A stretch of DNA of 9,284 bases. Source: an uncultured Moraxella sp. GTDB taxonomy: Bacteria > Pseudomonadota > Gammaproteobacteria > Pseudomonadales > Moraxellaceae. Under the pieces are notes generated by a model that was not told the DNA's origin, did no database searches, and saw only the letters and a list, made by a program, of their open reading frames with translations. The translations under genes and the position numbers were made by a program. Below are positions 1 through 6,573 of this stretch, one piece after another (position 1 is the first letter of the stretch; each line of letters starts with the position of its first letter). Location of the stretch: positions 1-9,284 of the forward strand of contig CAKAQU010000070.1 of assembly GCA_916720335.1 (NCBI GenBank), read 5' to 3'.

Positions 1-1
1 A

Positions 2-97
2 CCTTTTTTGCGTCCTGCTTTTGATAAAAATGTGCAGATTGCCGTAAATGCTTTTGCAAAAACTCTAAAAGATGAAATTGATAAGATTGTGAAATGA
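2..97 (+). CDS. HK97 gp10-like head-tail protein, C-terminal end (partial)
   Basis: This is the last 31 codons of a gene that begins before the window, ending at the TGA at 95-97. The frame reads PFLRPAFDKNVQIAVNAFAK and finishes in a charged helix ending DEIDKIVK. A PFLRPA-type motif followed by an amphipathic Lys/Glu-rich helix is typical of the C-terminus of HK97 gp10-family proteins, which sit at the head-tail interface or act in tail completion. The stop codon overlaps the start of the next gene (ATGA at 94-97), which indicates translational coupling. The position, just before a DUF3168-type gene and the tail tube gene, matches the usual order in HK97-like phages. Only the tail end is visible, so the family call rests on this motif and on context. 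Confidence 0.72.
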   Translation, partial: PFLRPAFDKNVQIAVNAFAKTLKDEIDKIVK

Positions 98-450
98 ATG
101 CCAGTCAAATCATATATGAAAAATTAACCCCATTGGTTAATAATGAATGCTATCCGTTATTTATCCCAGAAAAAAGCCCAAATAATCCGCCTTATATTGT
201 TTATCAAATCATCAGTACCGAACCCGATAATGATTTGGACGGTATTACAGGACATGAGTGGGTAAATGTGCAAATAGATGTTTATCATAAATATTATGAT
301 GATTGTTTAAGGCTGTCTCATGAAGTCATCAATGAATTAAATAAAATCAAACCGTCCATTTATCATGGTGTGCAACATATCCATGATAAAGAAAGCGGAT
401 TATTTAGAGCCATGATTGAATATGGCTTTTGGCAAACCTTAGAATTTTAA
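94..450 (+). CDS. Tail completion protein, DUF3168 / HK97 gp11-like family
   Basis: A 118-residue protein whose size and pattern fit the DUF3168 family of siphovirus tail completion proteins, which join the tail tube to the head connector. The family hallmarks visible are an N-terminal helix ending in LVNNECYPLFIP, the PPYIVYQIIS strand (around residues 34-43), a central strand with VNVQIDVYH (around 57-65), a helix with LRLSHEVINELNK, and a C-terminal strand ending EYGFWQ. The start overlaps the stop of the upstream gp10-like gene (ATGA), so it is probably translated by coupling. The tail tube gene follows after 27 bp. The family assignment comes from hand recognition and gene order; the structural role is known for the family and inferred here. 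Confidence 0.75.
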   Translation: MNASQIIYEKLTPLVNNECYPLFIPEKSPNNPPYIVYQIISTEPDNDLDGITGHEWVNVQIDVYHKYYDDCLRLSHEVINELNKIKPSIYHGVQHIHDKESGLFRAMIEYGFWQTLEF

Positions 451-477
451 TTTTAACCGCCAAATAGGAGAAATCTC

Positions 478-909
478 ATGGCAAAAGTAGTAGAAAATCT
501 CGTGGATAGTTTTTACGCGCTCCACATTTCAGCAACTGGCACGGATTATCAAAAAGTAGAGCATTTGCAAAAGTGCGACCATCCATCCGAAGAAAAGGTG
601 CTGGACGAAATAACCTCCACCGATGACCGCCGCACCATCAAAGCAGCTGTTGATTTTAAAGAGGATTCAGAGCTTGAATTTGAATACATTTTAGACCCAA
701 AAGATACGGTACACCAGCTTATCCAAACTTCGTATGAAAGTGGCAAAGAGTTGTTTTTTCAGCTTAAATATGTGGTTGCCACAGGCGAATCTCGTCAGTT
801 TAAAGGCATAATCGCCAAGCTGACCACAGATAATAGCGATACCAAAAAGAAACTTCGTAAAACTGGCACCATTACTATTACGGGTGATGTAACAAAAGTT
901 ACAGGTTAG
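478..909 (+). CDS. Major tail tube protein
   Basis: A 143-residue protein placed between the tail completion gene and the tail assembly chaperone, which is where siphoviruses encode the subunit that polymerises into the tail tube. The start has a good ribosome binding site (AGGAG at 466-470, 7 nt before the ATG). The sequence is rich in alternating beta-strand patterns, such as FFQLKYVVATGESRQFKGII, and ends with a TGTITITGDVTKVTG strand, as in the beta-sandwich fold of lambda gpV/HK97-type tube proteins. It lacks the C-terminal Ig-like extension present in lambda gpV. A strong terminator follows directly, which would suit a highly expressed structural gene. The call relies mainly on size, fold pattern and gene order rather than on a specific motif. 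Confidence 0.75.
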   Translation: MAKVVENLVDSFYALHISATGTDYQKVEHLQKCDHPSEEKVLDEITSTDDRRTIKAAVDFKEDSELEFEYILDPKDTVHQLIQTSYESGKELFFQLKYVVATGESRQFKGIIAKLTTDNSDTKKKLRKTGTITITGDVTKVTG

Positions 910-925
910 TTAAACACCCAAAACC

Positions 926-960
926 AAAAGCCATTTTTAAATAAATGGCTTTTTATTTCT
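926..960 (+). terminator. Strong rho-independent terminator after the tail tube gene
   Basis: AAAAGCCATTT (926-936) pairs perfectly with AAATGGCTTTT (943-953) over 11 bp around a 6-nt loop, and the stem runs into a T-rich tract. It lies between the tail tube stop codon and the chaperone gene, so it could lower chaperone expression relative to the tube protein. Confidence 0.85.
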
Positions 961-982
961 TAATCAAAAAAGGTAATTTCTT

Positions 983-1342
983 ATGAGTAAAGCAAAATTA
1001 GCAACCGCACTTTTGGCAAGTTTGGCAGTTATTAACGAGCCAAAGAAAATCAGTATTCCAGAGTTTAATGGGGATTTGTATATTCGTCAGTTTACTGTCA
1101 GCGACCAAGAGCAAATCAGCAAACATTTGGAAAAAAATAAAAGCAAAGACAAAAATATGGCATTGACTTTTATTTTTGGTGTGTGTGATGACAAGGGTGA
1201 ACGCTTATTTGGCATTGATGACTTGGACAAAATCAGCCAGCTTAATTTTAAGGGGGTGTATTCAGTCATTAAGGAAATCAATGAATTTAATGGGCTTAAT
1301 AATAAGTTGGAAGACGATGAAAAAAACTCAGAGCCGACATAG
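983..1342 (+). CDS. Tail assembly chaperone, G-like upstream product
   Basis: A 119-residue protein in the position of lambda gpG, between the tail tube and the tape measure. Chaperones of this type bind the tape measure protein and recruit tube subunits during tail assembly; they are absent from the finished virion. Visible pattern: an N-terminal helix, the strand NGDLYIRQFTVSD (residues 29-41), helix 42-55, the segment GVCDDKGERLF (66-76) and a C-terminal helix with VYSVIKEINEFNGL (92-105). The CD-(D/E)-x-G-x-RLF motif is familiar from phage tail chaperones. Near the 3' end, codons 113-115 form a -1 slippery site, so a minority of ribosomes continue into the next frame to give a 224-residue G-T-like fusion (983-1656). 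All three spacers of the CRISPR-like array at 6374-6605 resemble diverged pieces of this gene. Confidence 0.8.
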   Translation: MSKAKLATALLASLAVINEPKKISIPEFNGDLYIRQFTVSDQEQISKHLEKNKSKDKNMALTFIFGVCDDKGERLFGIDDLDKISQLNFKGVYSVIKEINEFNGLNNKLEDDEKNSEPT

Positions 1343-1348
1343 GTCGGC
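1321..1348 (+). promoter_or_regulatory. Programmed -1 ribosomal frameshift signal
   Basis: The heptamer A AAA AAC lies at 1321-1327 in the phase required for -1 slippage (zero-frame codons GAA AAA AAC). After a 5-nt spacer comes a perfect 6-bp hairpin, GCCGAC (1333-1338) with GTCGGC (1343-1348). The ATAG loop holds two bases of the zero-frame stop codon and the stop ends within it. Slipping back one base enters the frame that is open from 1321 to 1653, giving the long chaperone. This is the standard arrangement for tail G/G-T pairs. The hairpin is followed by five T residues, so it may also weakly terminate transcription. Confidence 0.88.
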
Positions 1349-1656
1349 GATTTTTGTTTAAGCTCGCAGGACACCTAGGTAAAACAGTTGGCGAACTAGA
1401 ACGCACACTTACTGCTCGTGAGTTTGCCGAGTGGCAAGCCTATGACCGCCTAGACCCCATAGGCGGTTATCGTGGCGACATACAGTCTGCGGTCATTGCC
1501 TGTGCAATGGCAGGGGGCAAGCCGTCCGATTATATCGTCATTGACCCAAACCCAATGACAGATGACGAAAGGCAAGCCTTTGAAATGGAACAGCGAAAGG
1601 CAGAGCTACAAGCACAGGTGGAGCGGACACTGGCGATGTTTTCTGCTTTGGATTAA
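1327..1656 (+). CDS. Tail assembly chaperone, T-like extension made by -1 frameshift
   Basis: This is the downstream half of the G-T-like fusion. It adds 109 residues after Asn115 of the upstream protein, giving 224 in total. The region contains REFAEWQAYDRLDPIGGYRGD followed by an alanine-rich helix (AVIACAMAGG); this E-x-x-E-W-x-AY...P-x-G-x-R-x-D pattern is typical of T-domains, which bind tail tube subunits. A stand-alone start would have to be the TTG at 1354, which lacks a convincing ribosome binding site, so frameshift expression is much more likely. The frame is closed upstream by a TGA at 1318-1320, just before the slippery site, so frame entry must occur there. In most phages the tape measure gene follows immediately; here a cargo gene intervenes. 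Confidence 0.85.
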   Translation, partial: LRADIGRRFLFKLAGHLGKTVGELERTLTAREFAEWQAYDRLDPIGGYRGDIQSAVIACAMAGGKPSDYIVIDPNPMTDDERQAFEMEQRKAELQAQVERTLAMFSALD

Positions 1657-1657
1657 A

Positions 1658-1688
1658 ACCGCCAACTATCTACCCCAGAATTGGCGGT
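1658..1688 (+). repeat. Inverted repeat after the chaperone gene
   Basis: ACCGCCAA (1658-1665) is the perfect reverse complement of TTGGCGGT (1681-1688), with a 15-nt loop. No T tract follows, so it is a weak candidate for a terminator or an mRNA 3' end. It marks the upstream edge of the inserted cargo gene. Confidence 0.5.
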
Positions 1689-1711
1689 CAATCATGCAAA
1701 ACATAAAATAT

Positions 1712-1740
1712 TTATCAAAATATTGCTGAAGTGATATAAT
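1712..1740 (+). promoter_or_regulatory. Extended -10 promoter of the secreted-protein cargo gene
   Basis: TGATATAAT at 1732-1740 is a perfect extended -10 element (TGn followed by TATAAT). A partial -35 hexamer, TTATCA, lies at 1712-1717 with 17-bp spacing. The start codon follows 32 bp after the -10 element. This indicates that the gene at 1773 is transcribed independently of the tail operon, probably in the lysogen. Confidence 0.72.
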
Positions 1741-1772
1741 TTCATTTTCTTGGTATAACTAGGGTATTAAAA

Positions 1773-2663
1773 ATGAAAAAGCTATTTTTGGCTGGCATGA
1801 TAATTTTTTCTGCGACATCTTATGCGCATTGTGATTATGCAAATGTAAATAGTCCAATTTATAAGGTTAGCGATTTAAAAAAACAATATATGAGTCTTGA
1901 TTTTGTCTTATCAGAAAAGACAAGTTCTTTTACTTTTAGTCTCAACAATAAAAAGTATGAAAAATTTGCTAATTCTGAATTAAAAATCTTAAGAACTGGG
2001 GTTCAAACTAAATTTACACAAGAAAGAAACAGTGGGTCATACAGATATAAAGATATAACCATTGGCGGCAATCCATATAAACTTGATAAGGCAAGTACGA
2101 CAGAGTTTATTACACCATCATGTGATAAGATATATTATACAGGGAGCAACCCTAATGATCACTTTATAAAATCTGACAACACTAAACTTAATGATGATGA
2201 TGTGTTGCGTATTTTTGGTAATGCTATTACACCAGTTACTATAAAAGCAAATTCCAGATATGATGAGTTTGATGGCATGTATTCCATTCAAACTGGTTTC
2301 TTTCAAGACGAATATATGCTGCGTGGTAATTACAGTCAAAAAACAGGTAAGTTAGAAGTCTTGCAAATTTATCTCAACACAAAATCAATACTTGGCTGGT
2401 CTAATTTTAGTATGGCAAAAGATACAAATGGGAACTCTTACTCGGTTACCAAAATTGATTCTGATGTGGATTGCAAAGGCTCTAGTCATGGGCTACCCTG
2501 CATCACTAAAGAGGTTGTAGGTATAAATATTAATGAAGAATTATTACGTCAGAACACAAGTGGGTTTAAACTCAAATTATATGGCAAGCAAGAAAAAGTT
2601 ATTGAAATATCCCCAAATGTTATCAAGCCATTTTTGGTTGAGTTAGATAAAATTCAAAAATAA
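1773..2663 (+). CDS. Secreted protein of unknown function (prophage cargo gene, moron)
   Basis: I do not recognise this 296-residue protein. It begins with a clear signal peptide: MKK, a hydrophobic stretch LFLAGMIIFSAT, then SYA as a plausible signal peptidase I site (cleavage after Ala18). The cysteine at 20 is not in a lipobox. The mature protein has four cysteines (20, 117, 234, 243), enough for two disulfides, and no further membrane segment, so it is probably periplasmic or exported. The start has AGGG at 1761-1764. The gene is visibly more AT-rich than its neighbours, has its own promoter and terminator, and breaks the normally tight chaperone-tape measure junction. These are the marks of a moron. 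It might affect surface properties, superinfection exclusion or virulence, but nothing in the sequence decides between these. Confidence 0.8.
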   Translation: MKKLFLAGMIIFSATSYAHCDYANVNSPIYKVSDLKKQYMSLDFVLSEKTSSFTFSLNNKKYEKFANSELKILRTGVQTKFTQERNSGSYRYKDITIGGNPYKLDKASTTEFITPSCDKIYYTGSNPNDHFIKSDNTKLNDDDVLRIFGNAITPVTIKANSRYDEFDGMYSIQTGFFQDEYMLRGNYSQKTGKLEVLQIYLNTKSILGWSNFSMAKDTNGNSYSVTKIDSDVDCKGSSHGLPCITKEVVGININEELLRQNTSGFKLKLYGKQEKVIEISPNVIKPFLVELDKIQK

Positions 2664-2681
2664 ATAACCCACTCATGATAT

Positions 2682-2712
2682 ACCGCTCATCATTAGATGA
2701 GCGGTTTTTTTT
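2682..2712 (+). terminator. Strong rho-independent terminator of the cargo gene
   Basis: ACCGCTCATC (2682-2691) pairs perfectly with GATGAGCGGT (2696-2705) over 10 bp with an ATTA loop, followed by eight T residues. It closes the moron transcription unit and lies just upstream of the tape measure gene. Confidence 0.93.
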
Positions 2713-2736
2713 GGAAAGTTACTGGAAAAAAACAAC

Positions 2737-5700
2737 ATGGCAAGAGTTTTATCACGCTTGGATATTTTATTGCACGCTAATACCGCAAACTATCAGCGTG
2801 AAATGAAAAGAGCAACCGACACAACCAAAAAGGAGTTAAAAACGGTTGCTGATTATGGCAAGCTCGTGGGCGGTCAGCTTGGCATTGTTTTTGCGTCTTT
2901 GGGCAGTGCTGTCAGTATTTCGCACATCGTACAAACCGCCGACCGTATGCAGGATTTGGCGAGTAAAGTACGCATTAACACGCAAAGCATGGAAGAGTAT
3001 AACGCTGTTTTGCACGACATACGCAAAATCAGCACCGACTACTGGACAGCCATTGACGGCATTACAGACCTTTATGCATCCAGTAAACGAGCGTTGGACA
3101 GCTTGGGGGCAAGCCAGCGAGAAGTGCTAGACTTTACTCGCAACATTACTATGGCGATGAGTATTGGTGGCGGTTCAGCCCAAGCCCAGGAAGCTGCCTT
3201 GATACAGCTAGGACAGGCGATGAACATGGGTATGCTACGTGGACAGGAATTTAACTCGGTGTCTGCCCAAGCCCCTGTCATTATTGACCTTTTGACTGAA
3301 AGCTTAAAGGTATCCCGTGGCGAACTACGTCAAATGGCAAAAGAAGGAAAAATCACCAGCCAAGTCATGAAAGATGCGGTTTTGGGTGGTTATGATAAAT
3401 TGCAGAACATCATCAACCAAATGCCAACCACTTTCGCCCAAGGTTTACAAAATGTCAAAAGCCAATATGATTTTTTGGTAGATGACATTATGAATCAAAA
3501 TAGCTTAATCAGCCAAAATCTGGCAAATGTGGCGTTGTGGGTGGCGGAAAATTTCCGCACGCTCGTGGGCGTGGGTGCAACAATGGGGGCGGTATGGCTT
3601 ACCAATGTTGCTAGAAATTCTGTATTGGTTACTTCATTTATGGGGCTGACCTCAGCAACTTTGGCAAGTGCCAGAGCCAGTATTGCCAACGCTTTTAGCG
3701 TACAAGGGCAAATCAACGCTTACAATGTACTATCCACTCGCTTAATGCTGTTAAGACTTACCAAAACCCATTATTTAGACATTACCAAAACCGCCATTGC
3801 CACCAGCGTTAATTACGCTCGTTCATTGGTTGGTTTGGCGACCAGTTTTAACACCGCCACCGCAGCGGCACGACTGCACACTGCCGCCATTGCTGGAGCG
3901 AATGCCGCCAAGCGTGCATTTATTGGCGTTGGTATCTTAACAGCCAACACTATCACGGGCATTGGCAGCGCGTTTGCATCACTTGGTAGGATTATCTTAG
4001 CGCATCCAATAATTACACTAACAGCTGTAATTGGAGCGGTTATCGCGCGAACTGAGGGGCTTGACGGCGCTATTAAATCGCTTGGCGATGCGTTTAATGT
4101 AACTACAATTTTGGCGGGCAACTTTATCAATGGTGTTGTTGATGGCTTGGGTGTGGCATGGACGGCGGCATCAAATTATTTTAGCAATCTAATGGGCGGC
4201 GCAGACAAAGCGACCAGCTTTGCACAGACGGCATTTGGCGGATTTTTTGCTAATACTGAAAAAGGCTTTGTGGGTGTTGGTCAAATCATCGCTCGCACTT
4301 TTGATTTGGGTGGGGCGACTGTTGTTTGGTTTGTTAATCTTGCTGGTAAAAACCTCGGAGCATTAGGCACGGCAGCCAGTAATGTCTTTAAAGGCATTGG
4401 TAATTTTGCCATCTCTATTTTTGAAAGATTAACTCACGACATCATTGATGAGATTAATGATTTAATCAAGGGGTTTAGTGCAATCAGGGAATTTTTGGGG
4501 GGTTCTGCCATCCCATTAATTGGTAAGTCATCTTTTGGTAGGTTGGATTATGGCACACCAGATTTTGGTGGTGTGGGTGATATTGCCAGTTATAATCAGC
4601 ATGGATTGGAGAATGCTTGGGTTAGTAAAGCCCAAGAACTTGCTAATGCCAGCAAGCAAGCTGCAGGAGCGAATTTAAATCTGGCGGGGTCTATGGCGAA
4701 TGTGGCAGATGCAGGCGATAAAGCGGGCAAAAAATTAAACAAAGCCAACAAAGCCCTAAAAGACACCAAAAAGAATGCCGAAGACGCCAACAAAGCAGTA
4801 TTTGACCTAGCCAAAACCATGATCGAGCAACTGGTGGATTGGAACAAATCATGGTGGTTGTTAGACAGAGGCTATGCTAACGGTCTTTTGGGTACAGAAA
4901 CCGCCAAATTTGATTATGAAGCCAACAATCCACATGGCAAATTTTTTGGGCTTGACCAAAGCGTTAAGGCTTTTATGTCTGATGTGGCAAAAACAATGGA
5001 CGAGCTATCAGCAGGAGCAGAGCTTTTAGATAGTCGAATTGATGATTTTAAAAAAATCAGCTTAGCAATGAATGGTAATGGCGAATATCAGTCATTAAAA
5101 TACGACTTATATAATGATGCCAACCCTTTGAGTTTGGCTGCCGAAAATGTCAAACAAGAAGCCTTATTTCATAAGGCACAGCTTGAAGTGATGACAGAAT
5201 TTTGGCAGTTGCAAGATAAAATCAAAGACGCCCGAAAAGAACTAGAAGTATTGGATAAGCCTGATAATATCATCAGGCAACTGTTTGTCATTGAACAAGA
5301 CAAAGAAAAGGCTCTTGAAAAATATGTTCATTTATTAAATGATGGCTATCATGAGCAATATGCACTTATTCAACAACAAACTGATGCTTTAGAGTTTGAG
5401 CAAAAGAAACTGGTTGCATTGAGAAGCTATCATGAATTAGTCCAGTCCTTAAAAAGCGACGAGGATAAACGTTTAGAAACATTAAGCAGTCAGTTGGATA
5501 TTTTAAAAGCTCAAAAAATTATGGCAAATGAGGCCTTAGACATAGAGCGTGCCAAACAGCTCATCAGTCAAAGCGTCGGGCTTGCCAAGCGAAAAACAGA
5601 CCATTATGGCGAGCTTGCTGGCAAAACCGCCAATCAATTTGCCAGTCTTGACGCAGGATTGCAAACATTACTAGACGGTGAATTTTTAAACGAGCAAGAA

Positions 5701-6348
5701 CGCAACAAGATTAAAATATGGGGAGCAGATGAGCGGTTAAAAATTGAAAAAGCCCATCAAGAAGCCATGCATGCTTTGGTGTTGTCTGACGGCGAAAGCA
5801 TTTTTAGCTCGCTTGCTAGCATTACCAAAGACGGCTTGGGCGAGCAATCCAAACTTTACCGCGCGATGTTTGCGATGCAACAAGGGTTTGCTATTGCTCA
5901 AGCTAGTATTGCAATGAGTCAAGCCATGTCAGCAGGTTTATCAAAAGGCTTTCCGCTAGGGCTAGCCGATATGGCAATGGCGGCAGCTCACGGCGCTAAA
6001 ATCATCAGTGCGATTAAGTCAGTGGTCATGCCAGTTGGACAAGCCCATGACGGCATTATGTCGGTCCCAAAAAGCGGAACGTGGAACCTAGAAAAAGGCG
6101 AGCGGGTATTGCCACGGCACACCGCCCAAAATCTTGACCACACCCTTGCTAATTTGCAGGATAAGAGACAAGGCGAAACTAAGATTATCATCAATAATTA
6201 CTCTGGCGAAAAAACAGACGTGCAACAAATGCCAAATGGTGATATGATGGTAACTATTGGAAAAATGATTGATGCCAAAGTAGATGCTAAGGTCAATCAA
6301 CGTTTTTTACAAGCCCGCCGACAAGGTGGTGAACTTTATGGGAGATAG
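2737..6348 (+). CDS. Tail tape measure protein
   Basis: A 1203-residue protein that sets tail length and is ejected with the DNA. Residues about 65-250 match the tape measure N-terminal domain, including DRMQDLASKVRINTQSMEEY, the IDGITDLYASSKRAL segment and QAMNMGMLRGQEFNSVSAQA. Residues about 262-320 and 394-440 are strongly hydrophobic, as expected for segments thought to insert into the inner membrane during DNA entry. Residues about 640-690 and 830-960 are charged and helical (likely coiled coil). The C-terminal motif AHDGIMSVPKSGTWNLEKGE (from residue 1103, continuing to RVLP at 1126) is typical of this family. The ribosome binding site is weak (GGAAA-type), and a terminator sits upstream, so expression probably depends on anti-termination. 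The stop codon is only 25 bp before the first CRISPR-like repeat. Confidence 0.95.
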   Translation: MARVLSRLDILLHANTANYQREMKRATDTTKKELKTVADYGKLVGGQLGIVFASLGSAVSISHIVQTADRMQDLASKVRINTQSMEEYNAVLHDIRKISTDYWTAIDGITDLYASSKRALDSLGASQREVLDFTRNITMAMSIGGGSAQAQEAALIQLGQAMNMGMLRGQEFNSVSAQAPVIIDLLTESLKVSRGELRQMAKEGKITSQVMKDAVLGGYDKLQNIINQMPTTFAQGLQNVKSQYDFLVDDIMNQNSLISQNLANVALWVAENFRTLVGVGATMGAVWLTNVARNSVLVTSFMGLTSATLASARASIANAFSVQGQINAYNVLSTRLMLLRLTKTHYLDITKTAIATSVNYARSLVGLATSFNTATAAARLHTAAIAGANAAKRAFIGVGILTANTITGIGSAFASLGRIILAHPIITLTAVIGAVIARTEGLDGAIKSLGDAFNVTTILAGNFINGVVDGLGVAWTAASNYFSNLMGGADKATSFAQTAFGGFFANTEKGFVGVGQIIARTFDLGGATVVWFVNLAGKNLGALGTAASNVFKGIGNFAISIFERLTHDIIDEINDLIKGFSAIREFLGGSAIPLIGKSSFGRLDYGTPDFGGVGDIASYNQHGLENAWVSKAQELANASKQAAGANLNLAGSMANVADAGDKAGKKLNKANKALKDTKKNAEDANKAVFDLAKTMIEQLVDWNKSWWLLDRGYANGLLGTETAKFDYEANNPHGKFFGLDQSVKAFMSDVAKTMDELSAGAELLDSRIDDFKKISLAMNGNGEYQSLKYDLYNDANPLSLAAENVKQEALFHKAQLEVMTEFWQLQDKIKDARKELEVLDKPDNIIRQLFVIEQDKEKALEKYVHLLNDGYHEQYALIQQQTDALEFEQKKLVALRSYHELVQSLKSDEDKRLETLSSQLDILKAQKIMANEALDIERAKQLISQSVGLAKRKTDHYGELAGKTANQFASLDAGLQTLLDGEFLNEQERNKIKIWGADERLKIEKAHQEAMHALVLSDGESIFSSLASITKDGLGEQSKLYRAMFAMQQGFAIAQASIAMSQAMSAGLSKGFPLGLADMAMAAAHGAKIISAIKSVVMPVGQAHDGIMSVPKSGTWNLEKGERVLPRHTAQNLDHTLANLQDKRQGETKIIINNYSGEKTDVQQMPNGDMMVTIGKMIDAKVDAKVNQRFLQARRQGGELYGR

Positions 6349-6350
6349 CT

Positions 6351-6470
6351 ATGAATGAAGAAGTATTGGAGGCGCAGCTACCTACGGGTAGCTGTGTGTT
6401 GAAACATTGTGTGATGAGACGGGCAAGCGATTATTTAATGAGCAGCTACCTACGGGTAGCTGTGTGTTGA
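6351..6470 (+). other. Small open frame running into the CRISPR-like array (doubtful gene)
   Basis: An ATG two bases after the tape measure stop, with GGGAGA just upstream, opens a 39-codon frame that begins MNEEVLEAQ and then reads through repeat 1, spacer 1 and most of repeat 2 to a TGA at 6468-6470. The first codons could be the remnant of a small gene interrupted by arrival of the array. Alternatively, translation of the array may be accidental. I do not think it encodes a functional protein. Confidence 0.2.
6406..6441 (+). other. CRISPR spacer 1 (36 bp), resembles chaperone codons 67-77, sense
   Basis: Read from its second base, the spacer encodes LCDETGKRLFN. The chaperone gene of this window encodes VCDDKGERLFG at residues 67-77. 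Ungapped hand alignment to 1180-1215 gives 23 of 36 identical bases, including one 10-base run, with several differences at third codon positions. This looks like a homologous gene in another phage rather than the local copy. Confidence 0.85.
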
Positions 6471-6473
6471 AAC

Positions 6474-6507
6474 GGCAACGGTGAGCTTTTTTAAATAAAC
6501 TTCGCCA
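6474..6507 (+). other. CRISPR spacer 2 (34 bp), resembles chaperone codons 30-40, antisense
   Basis: The reverse complement, read from its second base, encodes GEVYLKKLTVA. The local chaperone has GDLYIRQFTVS at residues 30-40: four identities, with nearly all other positions conservative. Hand alignment to 1069-1102 gives 18 of 34 identical bases. The spacer is antisense to the gene, unlike spacers 1 and 3. Confidence 0.75.
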
Positions 6508-6539
6508 GCAGCTACCTACGGGTAGCTGTGTGTTGAAAC

Positions 6540-6573
6540 GGTGATTGACGGCATAAACGACATTGCTGACATG
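6540..6573 (+). other. CRISPR spacer 3 (34 bp), resembles chaperone codons 95-105, sense
   Basis: Read from its second base, the spacer encodes VIDGINDIADM; the chaperone has VIKEINEFNGL at residues 95-105. Hand alignment to 1264-1297 gives 18 of 34 identical bases. The local gene has TTC (1261-1263) immediately 5' of the aligned segment, which is the usual type I-C PAM. A rival match to the tape measure segment AIDGITDLYAS gives about 20 of 34 bases but lacks TTC, so the target is less certain than for spacers 1 and 2. Confidence 0.6.

Noticed and set aside
1354..1656. Independent gene starting at TTG 1354
   Set aside because: There is no clear ribosome binding site, the frame stays open back to the slippery site at 1321, and T-domain content makes frameshift expression the better explanation.
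3052..3084. Spacer 3 as a match to the tape measure gene (AIDGITDLYAS)
   Set aside because: Base identity is slightly higher by hand (about 20 of 34), but the aligned segment has no TTC at its 5' side and the family-conserved Tyr is missing from the spacer. The other two spacers match the chaperone, and the chaperone alignment has the PAM. It remains a possible alternative, so it is mentioned in the spacer entry.
3072..4130. Antisense open frames across the tape measure and other genes (for example 3813-4130, 3495-3716, 8152-8571)
   Set aside because: They are shadows of strong + strand coding regions, with no ribosome binding sites or family motifs.
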